In this document: positions 22,660-37,600 of the stretch, one piece after another
Position numbering within the stretch: position 1 is the stretch's first letter
Layout: the number at the start of each line of letters is the position of its first letter
Source of the DNA: Heligmosomoides polygyrus polygyrus
Taxonomy: Eukaryota; Nematoda; Chromadorea; Rhabditida; Heligmosomidae
DNA: 64,000 nucleotides
Assembly (NCBI GenBank): GCA_947396885.1
Contig: OX377202.1
Span: forward strand, 7,502,001-7,566,000
Reading direction: 5' to 3'
Notes under the pieces: generated by a model
The model's input: only the letters and a program-made list of their open reading frames with translations
Database searches by the model: none
What the model was told of the DNA's origin: nothing
Made by a program: the position numbers and the translations under genes

Positions 22660-25600
22660 CTGAACAGAACAACGGTAAGATTACGCCTTGAAAGATGAAC
22701 CTGTGTGAACAGTGCTGGTCGAAAGAAGAGGGTCTACCGGCTGATACCATTCAAATTACAGTAGGAATCAAGCAAATCCTCGGATTTTATGGAGAAAAAT
22801 GGGTGTCCCTCTTCTATCAAGGAAAGGTCCCCAACTTATGGTGAGCTTTTGCGATGCTAATTTGACAGGATGTAGGGCCATATGAGCGGAATCCAGAATT
22901 TTGCTGGAGCTTTTTTAAAGACCGAAAAAATAGGTGTGAAAACCTGTGCGCAACGATCGTCAGCCGCTATAACACCCACGAGGTGTGTTTCGGTGGCGCA
23001 GTCGGTAGGAGTGTCGCCTCATATGAGCACACCAACGGGCTTTCCAGTTCGACTCCACGTACTGCCAACATTTTTGCACATATTAGTTTGTTGTTATAGC
23101 GTTTTCTCATGATCACAGGTGTCGATTTTATACCATAAATGCTTACAACAAACCAGCCTGTCTATTTGCTGCTTCATATGTGCTAATTTTTAAACCATGC
23201 GTGTGTGCATCACCATCATACCATACCACATCACTAATGATACCGAGCTGGGGCCGAATTCATCAAAGTTACTGCAGTAACTTTAATGGAGAACCGTAAA
23301 CGAAAGCTCAGATAACGTGGCTTATCGCTCATCATATTGCTTGATAAGCCGCGTTATCTGAGCTATTTACTTACAATTCTCCGTTAAAGTTTTTGATGAT
23401 TCCGGCCCCTGCACACAAATACGTACACGTTGCTGATGAATATTATGAATCCGGACCACATCGGTACAAAATTGCACTAGTAATGTCCTCATCTGCTGGT
23501 GTGACAAGCGCTTGTGTTTTACTTGTCTCATAGTTTTGTACCGTAACTGTTGACTAAAAGGAAAGAGCAATAAGACTTTTTATTCCAGAGAAATGATCTA
23601 GTACAGATACGCATCGTTTAAAAATTAGCACATATGAAGGCACAAATAGACAGCTTTGGTTTGTTGCAAGCATTGATGGTATAAAATTGACACCTGTGAT
23701 CATGGGAAAGCGCGATAACAACAGACCATTATGCGCGAAAATATTGGCAGTACGCGTAGTCGAACTGAAAAGCCCGCTGGTGTGCTCGTATGAGGCGACA
23801 CTCCCACCGAATGCGCCACCGAGGCACATCTCGTGGGGTGTCATAGGGGTCAACGATTGTTGCGCACACGCTTTACACCGCTTTTCCGGTCTTCAAAAAA
23901 GGTTCAGAAAAACTAACTGAAATTCTGGACTCCGCCCACACGGCTCTACATTCTGTCAAAATAGCATTGCAAAAGCTCACGAGTTGTGAAACTTTCCCTG
24001 TAAGCTTGCACATAGTTCTGAATAAAAAAGTAATAGTAGTAATAGTTTCGGCGCAACACGTGGACAAGAGGGGGGGGGGGGGGGGAGGCAGTCCTTGGCT
24101 TCGACCGCCTTGAGCATAGCAGTCGGGTGTGGTGATGTGGAATTTCCCCCATTGTACGGGTACGTACGTGTAATGCAAGTTGCACCGAGAGCGGCCTAGG
24201 TCAAGCTGGTAAAAACCCGTAACCTTTTCGAGTACTGATGGACTGCACCCCTCGTCCACTAGTTCCGCCATAGTTTCCAAATATTCCTTGAAAAAATACT
24301 ATCTAACCGTATCTTATCATGAAATAAGAGATTAGATCACGAAATTGCGAATGAAACTGATGGAAAGTGAAAGTATTATTAAAAGTATTATTAATCGATG
24401 ACGGTGTAATTCAGAGTCCTCAGTGGCAACCAAGAAGAAAAAAGGGTACAATCCTAGTTGGTGGTGGCCGCTAGTAAACAATCTCACGACATAACGGAAC
24501 CGAATAAATAGCCAACAACATATAGAAATAGGTAAACTATACCAGCCTAGCTGCCGAAGTAGGCTCAGTTTCCGAGTTCCTAGTCGGGAGGGGAACCTTA
24601 AAGTGCCGTTCTCGGTGCCAGTCTAGTAAGAGTGGACCCTATTACTACATTTGCACCGAGAACGGATCATATTCTAGAAGATAAAAAAGAGCATCATTGT
24701 AATAAAAAAATAAAATAGGTGAAGGCACTACCAATCCATTAAAATTTTTGTACACAGGCAATGCAATGTACTTCACGTCCTAACCTTTTGCGAAGGTCCC
24801 GATCTAGCCTACAAATATATATTCTTATGTCCTTTGTATTACTTATTTTGGATTCTTTAATGTAGTCATTTCCTATGGAATGAGTGAATCCAACATATTT
24901 CAATACTGAACACATTTCCAATGAAATCGTTTAAGAACGGCCACCACCAACTAGGATTGCACCGAAAAAAGCAACCAATCTAAAAAAACGAAATAAAACC
25001 GTTAGGCAAACTGCCTCAGGCGTGCCTGCGGCATGTCTTCGTATCGCCACAGTCAAGTAGTCGATGCGCACTCGTCCGAGTGTCAGCAGACGCGTAAGGA
25101 CACGACTTGACAACGGGCAGAGTGCCGACGCGAGAGCATCAGAGCGTTTTTATTGATTTAGATGGTGTTAGTGGGTGGACCCCCCCTGTGAATGTGATGA
25201 GCAAACCCTACCGTTCAAATCCCTGAGTTTCTCCTGAGCCTGCTGTGGTGAGTATTCGGCCAGTGGCATTTGACCGGTCCACTTCTCATACTCCTCGAAC
25301 GTTTCCACGTTGTCTGTCGGATACGTGCGGAACACCTTAAAGACACACAATTCACAATTCAGTATGAGCACCGAGAGTATTTGAAAGCAAAAGAGTTGCC
25401 CAAGACAGGAATCGAACCTGTGTCGCCACGGCCACAACGTGGAGTACTAACCACTATACTACTTGGGCCGAAAGCGATGCGACCAACAGCCGCAGAAGAT
25501 TGCGGCGCGCGCTCGGCGCTGATAAACGGCGGCTGGCGTTGTGACGTGAATCACACGCCGCGGTCGCTGAGAACCCCGGTGGCTCACAAGTGGCCCACGT

Positions 25601-28600
25601 AGTCCAAGAATGGCGGTGCGACTACCCACCTTCACCATTTACACGTCCATACCATAACTATAGCGTACAGAAGTGCGAGGAAGATGCGGTGGGATGTAGA
25701 CCGGTCAGGGAGCTAATTGAGATCGCAGTACGACCCATATGGCTTGGTAGGGGCAGCAGGGTCCAAATTGGAAAAAGCCGCATGGCTGGCAGATAGGAGC
25801 ATAAGCGTCCTGTAAGGCCTATCAGATTCTGCTACGAAACGGGCTTCGGGCTTGGGCCACCGTTCACCGATGCCCGTGAGGTCTGGAGTTCGGTGCAGAC
25901 AGCTACCTTTGTGGTGTCGCGCTCCTTCCACCCATAAAAGCAGCCCTCATTAGTATGGATTGTAACCAGCCAACTGCCTACCTCCTCGTAAATTAGCATG
26001 TTATTCCTTGCTGTGCTCTGCCAAATATCGACGAAAAACGATTCAGCCACAGGATCGTCCAGCGAAACTTCGTATTTGAATTTGGACGGACGGCGGGAGT
26101 CAGGCAGCAGACCCAAATGCTCCTTGAAATGAACAGTTATTCGGCCTACCATAGATAGATAGCTCTACTTCATTCTATACACCATTAGACACTAAAGAAC
26201 AATAACAGGTGCCAGTATCATCAAACGCTTACCGCCCTCTAACCGTGAAAATACCGCCAAACCTCATGCTGATGAATGTCAGTCATATCAAGGGGTTTGG
26301 CGGTATTTTCACCGCTAGTGGGCGGTAAGCGGTTGATGAATCTGGCCATAGGTTGTTAGAGAACACGAGGTGGAAAACAAATGGTGGCCACCCACTTTCA
26401 TGCACTGTAACCGTAGAGACTTCGCAAACTTTCCGGCCTCATACGGACGACCATTCATCACCGACGGCTCCTTCTCAACGTCCGTGTATAGTACGCACAC
26501 CTCCGAGTCACGATTTCCCACCTTTAAAGGGACTATGGTGACGGAGCAGTTTCTAATTCATTAAAAATCGTATCAAAAACCTATTTTCGTACCTGCGACC
26601 TGTCGTTGATATTGGCAGATCCTATGATAACATGCTCGTCGTCGACAATAAGTAGTTTACAGTGGATGTATATCAACTCGGTCACCTAAACGGTTGGTCT
26701 AGACGAACTAAACGGACGCTCTTGCTACGAATATAAAGCAGAGATCACCCTACCAATTTCCCGCAAAGCATGTCGTACGTCCGTAACGAGCCTACGGAGA
26801 TGTAGTCGTGCGGATTGGGCACGTGCTGGAAAACAAGTACACTTACAACCTTTCACCAAGAACAAACCGCTGAAGAAATCGCGAATTAGGTCCGCTTCAT
26901 AGTCCGCATCATCGAAAGTGACGCTCGTGCAATGCATACTTATCGATCGACACCAAGCTGCCGCTCAGAAAAAATCGATATATGTGATTTGCTTGGGGCC
27001 TGTTCATACTTCGCGATAAGAGCGACTGAAAAACATGCATATCGATTAAAACCGTGCGCACGACGCCGACAAGTGTTCATACTCGAGCGCAGGCCCTGTC
27101 GCTCCAGTCGCTTTTGTCGCTCTTGTCGCCTGTTCATACTTACCGGTTCTGCACGCGCTACGCGCGCTGCTCTCTCGTCGCCCGTGCAAAACATGCAAAT
27201 CGATTAAAACCGAGCGTGCGCCGCCGAAAACTGTTCATACTCGAATGCCGGCTCTACGACGCTCTTGTCGCTGCTGTCGCGAAGTATAAACAGAGCCTTA
27301 AGGCCCCCACAGAGTTCTGCGGCAGCTCCGCGGCCCTATGCTTAACCATAGGGCAGAGACGCAGAGCTCGCCGCCGGCGGCGTCCCTGCCCTATCCTTAA
27401 CCATTGCGGCGAGCAGCGTTGCCGCAGAACTCTGTGGGGGCCTTTAGGCCTGGTTTACACTTGTGCCGCCCCGGTCGATATCTATTCCGACTACGGTTCC
27501 GCGCCGCGCAGCGGCGCAACTATAGACCAGGGCTTAGGCGACCAGTCACATTCGTCGCGAACTGTAAACGCGCCCTTAGACGATGTTTATCGAAGATAAA
27601 TGTTTCAAAAACAGTTCCACTAGTAAATTGTTCCAAAACCCTTTGAATTTTTAATTAGGCATTTATTCCACATTAATCCACCGTTCACTCTTGGCGCACC
27701 TATGGGCATTAGTGTCCATTCTCACAAAGCAGTGGCATCGGGATTGTTATTCGGACATTCCCTGAACGACTTTTCGACATAGCAACCCTTGTCAGGGCGA
27801 CGAAACGACAAGAGCAGGAGAAGTGACTTGTCCAAGGATCACCTCAGTCAGGTTACAGCAATTTTAAAGGTTATTAGGGAGACTAAACGAAAGATGAGTT
27901 AAACAAACCTGACGTAACCTTTAAAGCAGCCAAAGTGCCAGTAGACCACACTAGGATGGAGGCAGATGTGTGAATAAGACTTCACCTGTCTTCCACTACT
28001 ATCCTTTGGGCTGTTTTTGTAAGATCTATCCTCTTCCTCTCATTTCCACTAACCATTGGAACTGATTTAAATTAAGATTGCCCTTAGAGACGAGTCATGT
28101 CCCCTACTCTTGTGGTTTTCATGCTCTAAGGAGGGCGGTTATGCCGAAAAGTCAGCCAGAGTATGTCCTAATGGCAAATCGATATCACCGTTTGTGGGGA
28201 ATCGGCGCTATTGGCCAAGGCTACGCCAAGATTGTACGGTGGACGAATGTGAATATACCATTTCAGGTCGAATTGGACGCTTTTCAAGCCAAATTGAACA
28301 TTTTTCACGTCAAATTGGACACTCTTCTAAGATCGACTAAGACTTTTTAAATCAAAGAGAACTTTCCCAATTGCAACAACCTTTATACAGGTTGAACTAC
28401 AGACTCAATAAAATGGTTAGAAAAAATTTTTGTTCAAGGAAAATCTAGAATAACTTTTTTTTTTAACTTTAGCTGCCCGAATGAGTGTAATCATTTTATA
28501 AAATTTTTACTTTTGGAAAAAAAATAACAATTTGTATTTTGTTTTAAAGCGCAGCAAAGCAGCAACCATAAAGTGTACTAAAAAACCGGATTGCGCTATG

Positions 28601-31600
28601 CACTCGAAAAGCTCGTCGCGATTTTTATTTGATTGATAGTGTAAATGCTGTTTACATGGAATTACGAGGTATGCGCGTTCTTAACAATTGTACTTGTTGC
28701 ATTGTCTACAGTTTTTTTTTTTGTCCGAGGAAAATTTTAGTATGTTTTCTTTAAACCTTTAATTCACTTACCCAATAAGTGAATACTTTATTTGAAATTT
28801 TACTAAATTGTATTTCTTCGTGGAAATATAACGATTGATAGCATGTTTTAAAGAACAGAAAGCCGGAAATTTTTAGTGCCAAGAGATTATATTCATAATT
28901 ATAGTTGATTTGTACATACTTGTAGGGAACCAACAAGTAAAAATTGCTAAGAGCACGCATATCTCGTAGTTCCATGTAAACAGCATATACGCTATCAATC
29001 AAATAAAAATCGCGAAGAGATTTCCGAGTGCATGGCGCAATCCGGTCTTTTAGTACACTTTATGGTTGCTGCTTCGCTGCGCTTTAGAACAAAATTTACT
29101 ATGTTATTTTTTTCTCCAAAAGCAAACATTTTATAAAATTATTCGGGCAGCTAAAGTAAAAGAATTTCAAAAAAGTATTCTAAGTTTTCCTTGAACAAGA
29201 ATTCCTTCTAACCATCTTATTGAGTCTGTAGTTCAACCTGTATGAACCTATATGAGTTCAACCTGTTGTTTCAATTCGGAAGAGTTCTCTTTGATTTAAA
29301 AAGTCTTACCAGGAAACTATCTCAACGGTAGGTCGAAACGTCCCAAGTGTTGTATATGGGCAGAATCGCCTCTCTCTGGGAAACAACAAAATACAGATAT
29401 CTCGACCCCAATACAACTCTGCGCAGAGTTAGGGACGACAGAAGTTGGGCAGTTGGCGGCGTTAGCCCTATGCCTGCAGGCGGAGGGCGGGCTCAAATTG
29501 GCTGGAAACAGCGATGACGAGCGAGCGGTGATAGCGCAGGTAGGTACAGGGGCGGCGTAATCCCCATGATCGCTGATTCCAGCCAGCATGAGCCCGCCCT
29601 CCGCCTGCAGGCATAGGGCTAACGCCGCCAACTGCCCAACTTCCGTCGTCCCTAACTCTGCGTAGAGTTGTATTGGGGTCGAGATATCTGTATTTTGTTG
29701 TTTCCCAGAGAGAGGCGATTCTGCACATATACAACACTTGGGCCATTCCGACCTACCGTTGAGATAGTTTCCTGGTTAGCCGAGTGTCCAATTTGACGTG
29801 AAAAGTGTCAATTTGATTTGAAAGATGTCCAATTAGATTTGAAATGTGTCCAATTCGACATGAAAATGGTCAATAGTAATAAATAAATTAATTAAAAATC
29901 CATTTGGTTTGGAACAATTTGCTAGTAGAACTGTTTCTATTAGGTTGTAACGAATTAAATGGCACTGACTCGCGCCATTTTTTGGCGCGTCTTTACGCGT
30001 TTGATCAAGAACAAACCGTAACATGTGGCATATCATTTAGAAGCGCAAACTTTGCTCTATCGGTGAGTACCAAACTTTCTATGTAAAAGTGGGAAAACTT
30101 TGGAGTTTTATTGACTTTTTTGCAGATGGACAAGAGGGTAATCCGAGGCATTTACTTGTATGAATTCAAGCTGGGCACTACAGCTAAGGAGGCGGACGAG
30201 AAGATCAACGCCGCATTCGGTCAAGGATGTTCCACAATTCGGACGGCGTATCGTTGGTATCAGAAGTTCCGGAATGGAGATGAGAGCTTGGAAGAACGTG
30301 AAGGTCGTGGGAGGCATAGTGATGTTGATGAGGACAAGCTGAGAGACGTGGTAGAGGAGGATCCACACAAAGGTACCAGGGAGATAGCGAAGGTTCTTGG
30401 CGTCAGTCACAACACAGCTGCCCGGCGTCTGAAGGAAATTGGAGAGACAAAAAAGCTGGAAAAATGGGTGCCTCACGAGCTGTCTGAGGAGCAAAGAAAC
30501 CGACGATATGAGATCTCGTCCGCACTGCTTCTACGGAACGAAACGGACCCATTCCTTGATCGCATCGTAACCTGTGACGAGAAATGGATAATGTACGACA
30601 ACAGGCGACGATCGGCACAGTGGGTGGACAGCGATGAGAGTCCCAAGGTTTTTGCGAAGCCGGAATTGCACCAAAAGAAAGTAATGGTGACAGTATGGTG
30701 GTGTTTGCTGGGAATTATTCACCACAGCTTCCTCTCTCCTTTGAATCCATCACGGCAGAGAAGTACTGCCTTGAAATTGAAGAAATGATGAAAAAGTTGA
30801 AGGATATCCGGCCGTTCTCCTTCTGCAAGACAATGCTCGCCCCCATGTAGCACGAATGACGTTGCAGAAATTGAATGAGCTGAGCATTGAATCTCTACCA
30901 CATCCTCCGTTTTCTCCCGACCTCTCCTCAACAGACTACCATTTCTTCAAGCATCTTGGCGACTTCTTGGTAGAGAAAATATTCAAATACCAACCGCATG
31001 CCGAAAGTGCCTTCGAAGATTTCGTCAATTCCAGAACTTCTGATTTTTATGCTACTGGGATAAAAAAGCTTGTGCCACGTTGGCAAAGATGTGTAGAATC
31101 AGAAGGTTTTTATTTCGATTAATAAGCTTGCCTACAAGCCGAGATATTAACTGTTTAAATTTACAGTGGTTCAGTGCCATTTATTTCGTTACAACCTGAT
31201 AAAACCATTTATCCTCGAAAAGTTTTTTACCCTAATTTTCTCTGAACGAACATTTTTTCCACTGTTAAGGTGTCCATTTTGACTGGAAATAATTGTTTTT
31301 GATTGAAAAATGTTTAGTTTGAAATGAAAGTTGTCCATTTCAAAGCGAAAATAATATAGAACACGGAGCACATTCGTCAGTATCAGTAGTTTTCATGTGT
31401 GCGCGCACTTAAATTGTCAATGTTGGGATGGTCTCCGCTTAGAAGTTTATTCAGATCGCTCTGGGCCAAAACAGAAGACGGATGAATAACCGCTGACTCG
31501 CTATTTTGTAGGCGTGGGGTTACCATAGCGTGCGAAGATTTCACGCGGGACCTATAGGACGCGAAAGTGCAACATACAACAGGCACAATTCGATCAATAC

Positions 31601-34600
31601 TCGACACGGGAAAGACAATTGATCATTCCTTAACACTTGACGAGGGGATTACACTTGACCACTCCTTAACGTACTGAATATAGAGGCCTCTAGCATTTGT
31701 AAGCGAGGATGCGCTCTAGAGAACCACCACTTAGACATTGCCATAAAAAAGGAAGCTCATGGTCCACGTAGGGGCGGTAAAAAGATGCAATTCTTTAGAG
31801 ACACCGAAGAGTTGCAGGGTAGAGGCAGAAACGGCTACTCTTGGCAGAGTAGGCTCTGAAAGAGGGTCCTTATGGCCAAATCCTTACGGCGGAGCGAATG
31901 CTGGCCGACTTCGATCGTGTATGTGGGAACGTTGGACTGCAGCCGAATCTTACGAAGACGATGTTCATGAGGAACGGACAAGTTTCTGATGCCCCATTCT
32001 CGCTCAACGGAACGTGCATCTCCGAGTGGTTCAGCTACGTGGATCTGACTCGCGAAGTCAACATGGCCAACGACCTAGCACCAGAGCTGAGCAGGAGGAA
32101 ACGAGTGGCTTGGAGAGCTTTCAAGAGCGTTGAAGAAGTCGTGAAAAAGACGAAGAACGTCCGACTCCGTGCCCATCTATTCGACTCTACCGTTATTCCT
32201 GCCCTAACATACGCCTCAGAGACCTGGGCTATACGAAAGCAGGATCAGCGTCGCGCAGCGTGGAATCGAGAGGACGATGCTCGGAGTGACACGACTAACG
32301 CAAGTGAGAGAAGGCCTCCGGAGTTCCGAGCTTCGCCGACGTTCGAAGATCAGAGACGCTCGGACCAAGCCGTCGAAAATCGCATGGGCCAAGTCGTCGA
32401 AAATTAGGTGGGCCGGCCACGTAATGCGATTCGCAGACATCCGCTGGACGACAGCTGTCACCGGATGTCAAGAGCCCCCTGGATGTCAAGAGAACACCAG
32501 GACGCCCACCAACGCGTTGGTCGAACTTCTTCGAGAAAGCCCTGAACGACCGATATGACGTTCTTCGTGTCCCTCGAGCGAGGAGGATCCAGTGGACCAC
32601 TCTGGCACGCGACAGGGGCGAATTGAGACGCTGCTGGCGCCCACTCGAGCAAGTCGATGATCAACGGGACGACAGGTGATACAGGTGATGGCCAAATTTG
32701 AGTCGAATAATACCTCAATAGGAATCTTGGAACGAAAGCTTGACAAGAGATGACGCGAAGAAATTATGCTCTCCATAAATTCTTCCATATGAAAATGGGG
32801 AGAGGGAGATGATCCAAATTCCGTGCAGGATTGTGATCATGATCTGAGTCTTCACAAGGTTAACAATTGCTGGGAAATGCTATCAACAAGGAAACGGACT
32901 GAATAAGATATCCTAAGCAACCAAAGTCTAAATGGCTTAAACTGAAAGAATACTCCAAATGTATAACAAATTCACCAGCAATGATTTTCCTGCTTTTTGG
33001 GAAGATTACGAAATGGAAAGTTAGGGAAATGAAATGAAATTAAAGAACGGAATAGAATAATGAAAAGAGAAAACAAAGATTATAGGAAATGAAATGCAAA
33101 AGGATTCACAAAGTTATCTACTTACCGGTTTCAAGCGCTCGAAGAGAGAATTTGGTCCACGGCTAAGTGACATATAGGTCCAGTGCAGCACGGCTTGCAA
33201 AGCGGAACCACCAGGAGCTCCGACATTTCCTTCGAAACCGGGCATCAGAGGGATCATAATGTAGACACGGAATGGCTCTTTCTCTCTGAAAATGGAAGAC
33301 ATTGCACTGCTTATTTGGCTCTGGACAATCGCTTCAAAACAAACTTATGTGCTCGAATCACTCGATTGCAAATCACTTTGCAGATCTCGTTCAGCACATC
33401 GTTCGAGTCGATCATTGAGACAAAGAACTGATTCTCGATATAGATGTAGTGCTGTAAAGGCAAGTCGTCAGAAGAGGGCCGGAAATATGTAGAGGCAGTT
33501 TGACAGATTAGAATACTCACCTTGGAATTAGCAATGAGGGAAAGATACGCCATCTGTATCGAGTCCTCCGTTTGGTTGATTAGACCGGACCAGTTGGACA
33601 GAGATCGTAAAACCTGCCAAAGAGTCACAGTAACAGAAGAACGAATGAAGCAGACCAATTAGTTTCCTTACATACCATCTTCAAATGAAACTGGACACTT
33701 TTCGGATCAAACAAGACACTTCTCTAAGCAAGCTGGACGCTTCTAAAACCAAAAAAAAAATTCTAAATCAAAACGAGCGACTTCCGGATTAAGCTAGAGA
33801 ATCTTCGAAACGGTTAGACTTATTTTTGTCCGACAAAAATTCATTTATTTACTTATCAACCAAAAAGACGTTAAAGAGTTTAACAATTGGGTAATAAGAC
33901 CAAGTTCCTCGTTCGGATTCACCGCCCAGGCCAATCAAGCCTCCCATCCCTCGGGTCGATGAATTAGTGCCAGATAAGTCTGGGAAGGATAAAGCGCCGA
34001 CTTGTCTATCGGCAGGCCACCTGCATTCAAATCGCCTCCACGACATCCCGTTGAAGTAGAATCCATGGCGCACCCGTACAATAAGCCGTTCTTTATTCTT
34101 TGTCCTTTAACATAAGATAACATAACATGAAACTGACAAATCAGCAAGTGAGAGGGACATCCATTCGCAACGTACAGAAAAACATGTACTTTAACGCGAC
34201 TTTCTTCGATTTTTTTTAACTTCAAAAACTTTTTTTAAACTAAACTCCTGCCCCAAAAAAGTGAACAGATTGCTTGAAAATGTACAAAAAATATTTTTCA
34301 AGAAAAATATTAGTTTAAAGCTTATTCTAAAGCGCAAAAAAACAATTTTTATTTCACCTCAATTTTAATAAAAGATGAGATCGCGCCATGCAATCACCTA
34401 CCTCGTGATTTTCACTTGATTGATAGCTAAATGCTGCTCACTTGAAGCAGCAAAGTGAAGCTACAGTTGCTTATCTTGTACATTTGATAGGTGTGTAACT
34501 CCACATAAGCATAAATTTTTACTAACAATAAAATGGAAATCGCCAAACTAGCACATGGCGCGATCACTTCCTTTAATACGTTATTTAATGGCAGAATATA

Positions 34601-37600
34601 ACTGAATTTTTTTAAAGACAAAATTTTTGCTTCCACTCGCTGGGGCAGATGAATTTCAAAATTAAAAAAAAAATCATAGTAAACTTCTCTTAAATAGCCC
34701 CGTAAAAAAATATTTTAGCATTCCTGGAATATCTAGATTAATCTGAAGAGCCATGTACGACTATTTTAAAAATCGGTATGGTCGAGTCTTTCTGCAGATT
34801 TGCTAAGCTCGACACGAGGTTGTTTAAACGGCTTTATTGGCTAACATTTCTGCTGGATCGCCTTCTTCAGAGCCTCAAAGGGTCAAATCAATTAGGAGTT
34901 ACCCCACCAGGTATCCCCTCAACCTTACAAAATTCAATGTCAGATTTTTGAAAGCATGGCCATTGGCAAGGATCCAAATACCTTAGCTCACCATAGTCCA
35001 CTGAAGTAACAGCGGAGCCGCACGGGATGGTCCTTCAGTGGGCCATGGTGAGCTAAGGTGCTTGGATTCTCCCCAATGGCCATGCTTTCAAAAATCTGAC
35101 ATTGAATTTTACAAGGTTGAGGAGATATTTGGTGGGGTTACTCCTGATTTGACCCTTTCAGGCTCTGAAGAAGGCGATCCAGCCGAAACTTCAGCCAATA
35201 AAGAAGTATAATAATCTGGGAGAAGTTCTTTTGATTTCACTAATAATAAGTTTGATCTCAAAAGCGTCGTCCAGCTTGCTTACAAGAGTGCCCGATTTGA
35301 TTTGAAAAGTGTCCAATTTGATTGGAAATGTGTCCACTCTGAAGCGAAAATGTTATAGAAGACCACTCAGATACGGAATCACACAAGTTCTCTGTTATGA
35401 CATGACGGAAAAACTTTTCACTGGCAGAAAGCCATCGGAAACTTTTCAGCAGCAGCTAACAACGATACATGAACAGCAGTGCATGCCAGCATTTAAGTGG
35501 GTATTGCTGTAGAAATGTTAGTACAAAGACGCACCTGTATATCAACATTGTAACTAAAGGCAGGATTCTTGAACACACGAGGCACTTTCAGATTCTCGTA
35601 GCTCTTCGGAAGAAGATATGGATAGTTGTCATCATCCTAAACAAGATGTCAATATAGAACCGAAAGGAAAAAAGGGTGCAAGTCTAGAGAGAGGGTCTAC
35701 AGATATCTGCTCTACACTTGTTAGTTTTATCCAAATCAGAAAGAAATGTCCTCCTGCGTTGTACTATGAATGGCTCCGTGCTTCGATGAGTTTTTTTTTT
35801 CAAAAACTCTTCAGAAAAATTCCAAGATTTTATGGAGAAAAATGATAATGGACCTCTCACCTTTCTAGAATTGCAGAGAAAAAGGAGTTGGGAAACGAAA
35901 CGAATATGAGTGAATCACTTATGAACGTAATTGCTCAAAGTGTACCTTGAGTTTCTCCGTCTTCGTCGCATTCCACCGCTGGATGAAGTGCCTTGCCACG
36001 TCTCGCGCAGGTACTCCAAACGTCACCGAGTGGATGTCGTGCCAAGGCATACGTGGGGTCGCACCGCGATCAATGAAGTCTTGAAATAGTGTGATAAAGA
36101 AGCTCAACACAAAGACATTATGTTTCAGAGTCGACGAGGTAGGTCAAAGTACGGTGGAAATCAAACCATTTTTGGGATCCGCCACGCATTCTACTTCCTC
36201 GGGGTATCGTGCAGGCTATTAAAATACGTACCTCGGCCTCGCTTGCAGTGGCCAGCCGATGGATAAGTAAGTGTTATATCTTTCCCAGACCAATTTGCTA
36301 CCATTTCAATGCTCCCGGAGGATGTGATGCTTGGTTAGTCTGAGAGGAACCCGAACCAATAAGCTCGATCCGAGGTGCGGACGACAGTCGGCGCCTCCTT
36401 CGACTGTTCCATCATGCGCGGTGTTGTCTCTTCTATCGAACCGAAATGGAGTCGTCCGCCGCAATAGAAAAGCGACAGAAATGCACATAAAGGAGGAGAT
36501 TTTTGAACAAGCACGATGTAATAGAAATAATTCAAAAATCGCCAGCATCCAAAGTAAAGTTGTGGCGACTCCTGCTCCCTTCTACAAAACGGAGAAGGGG
36601 TAGCAGGAGTGATGTCCTTGAAGAAGCTACAGCTGCATCTTGAGCTACATGCCGCATGCCCTCCCAAAGAGGGAACGGATTCATCAACAATTAAACCCGT
36701 CGGTATGCGGGGTATAAGGGGTAGAGATACGATAAGAGTCAGAGACGCAGGCTTCATCGTGGGTATCTCTATCCCCTATACCCGCGGATTAGTCGTTGAT
36801 GAATCCGGCCCCAGGAAAACATAGAACTCCGCCCTCTCTTCTTGCTGCAATTACTGACCAGGTAGAACCCCGGGCTAGCAAAGCACCGGTTAGCTGAACA
36901 AAATGTCGCAACAAAAACAAGGAAGCACCGTCTAACGCGCGCACCCCGAGTTAGGTTTTTGGTTCAGGTACTACCTGGGGTCGGATTCATCAACGACTTA
37001 CATAACTTTAACAGAGAATTCACAGCGGAAAACTCAGATAACGCGGCTTATCGCTCACAATATCGCTTGCTAAGCCGCGCTATCAGGGACTTCGGCTGTA
37101 ACTTTCTCTGTTAAATTGCTTAATTCGTTGACGAATCCGCCCCCGGGGTACATCTAAACCTTCCATCCCTTTTGGTTCGCCGGAATAGTAACAGAATTGT
37201 CTGGGAAGAATAACACTGACTTGTCCATCGTCTGGCCGCCCCAAGTCATTGTATGAGCCATTCCCCGTTTGTCTCCTAGATTCCTCCAAGAAGTAGAGTT
37301 CATGGCGCATCCCGCAAGTGGATTAACTAGGGCTGAACTTTAGCTATTAACAAAACCAACCATGGAAAGGCAGATCGACGTCAACAAAGTCCTTGTGAAT
37401 ATAGTTCACGTAGTCCTTTCCGACCCATAGCTTCACGCCGCCATCAACCTCATCCTTCTCCTCGGAGTCCATCTGCTTCAGACGAAGGAAATCCAGCTCG
37501 TAGCCAGCTGTCACTTCATCAGAATCCAGCACCTACATGTGCCAATTTTAACGAAAACGCGATAAGATAATAATGCCAAACGTCAGATCCATCAGAACTT

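Noticed and set aside
23080..23930. True tRNA genes in the inverted arms
   Set aside because: A and B boxes are present, but the acceptor and anticodon stems do not pair, so these are tRNA-derived repeats.
24030..24280. Pro-rich minus-strand frame
   Set aside because: The proline stretch is produced by a 15-base G run on the plus strand, and no conserved sequence flanks it.
31383..31607. Missing PLD segment before the second HKD motif
   Set aside because: An SARTHENY sequence looked like the expected SLRTH block, but the real exon was found at 26754-26825 with correct phase and splice sites.
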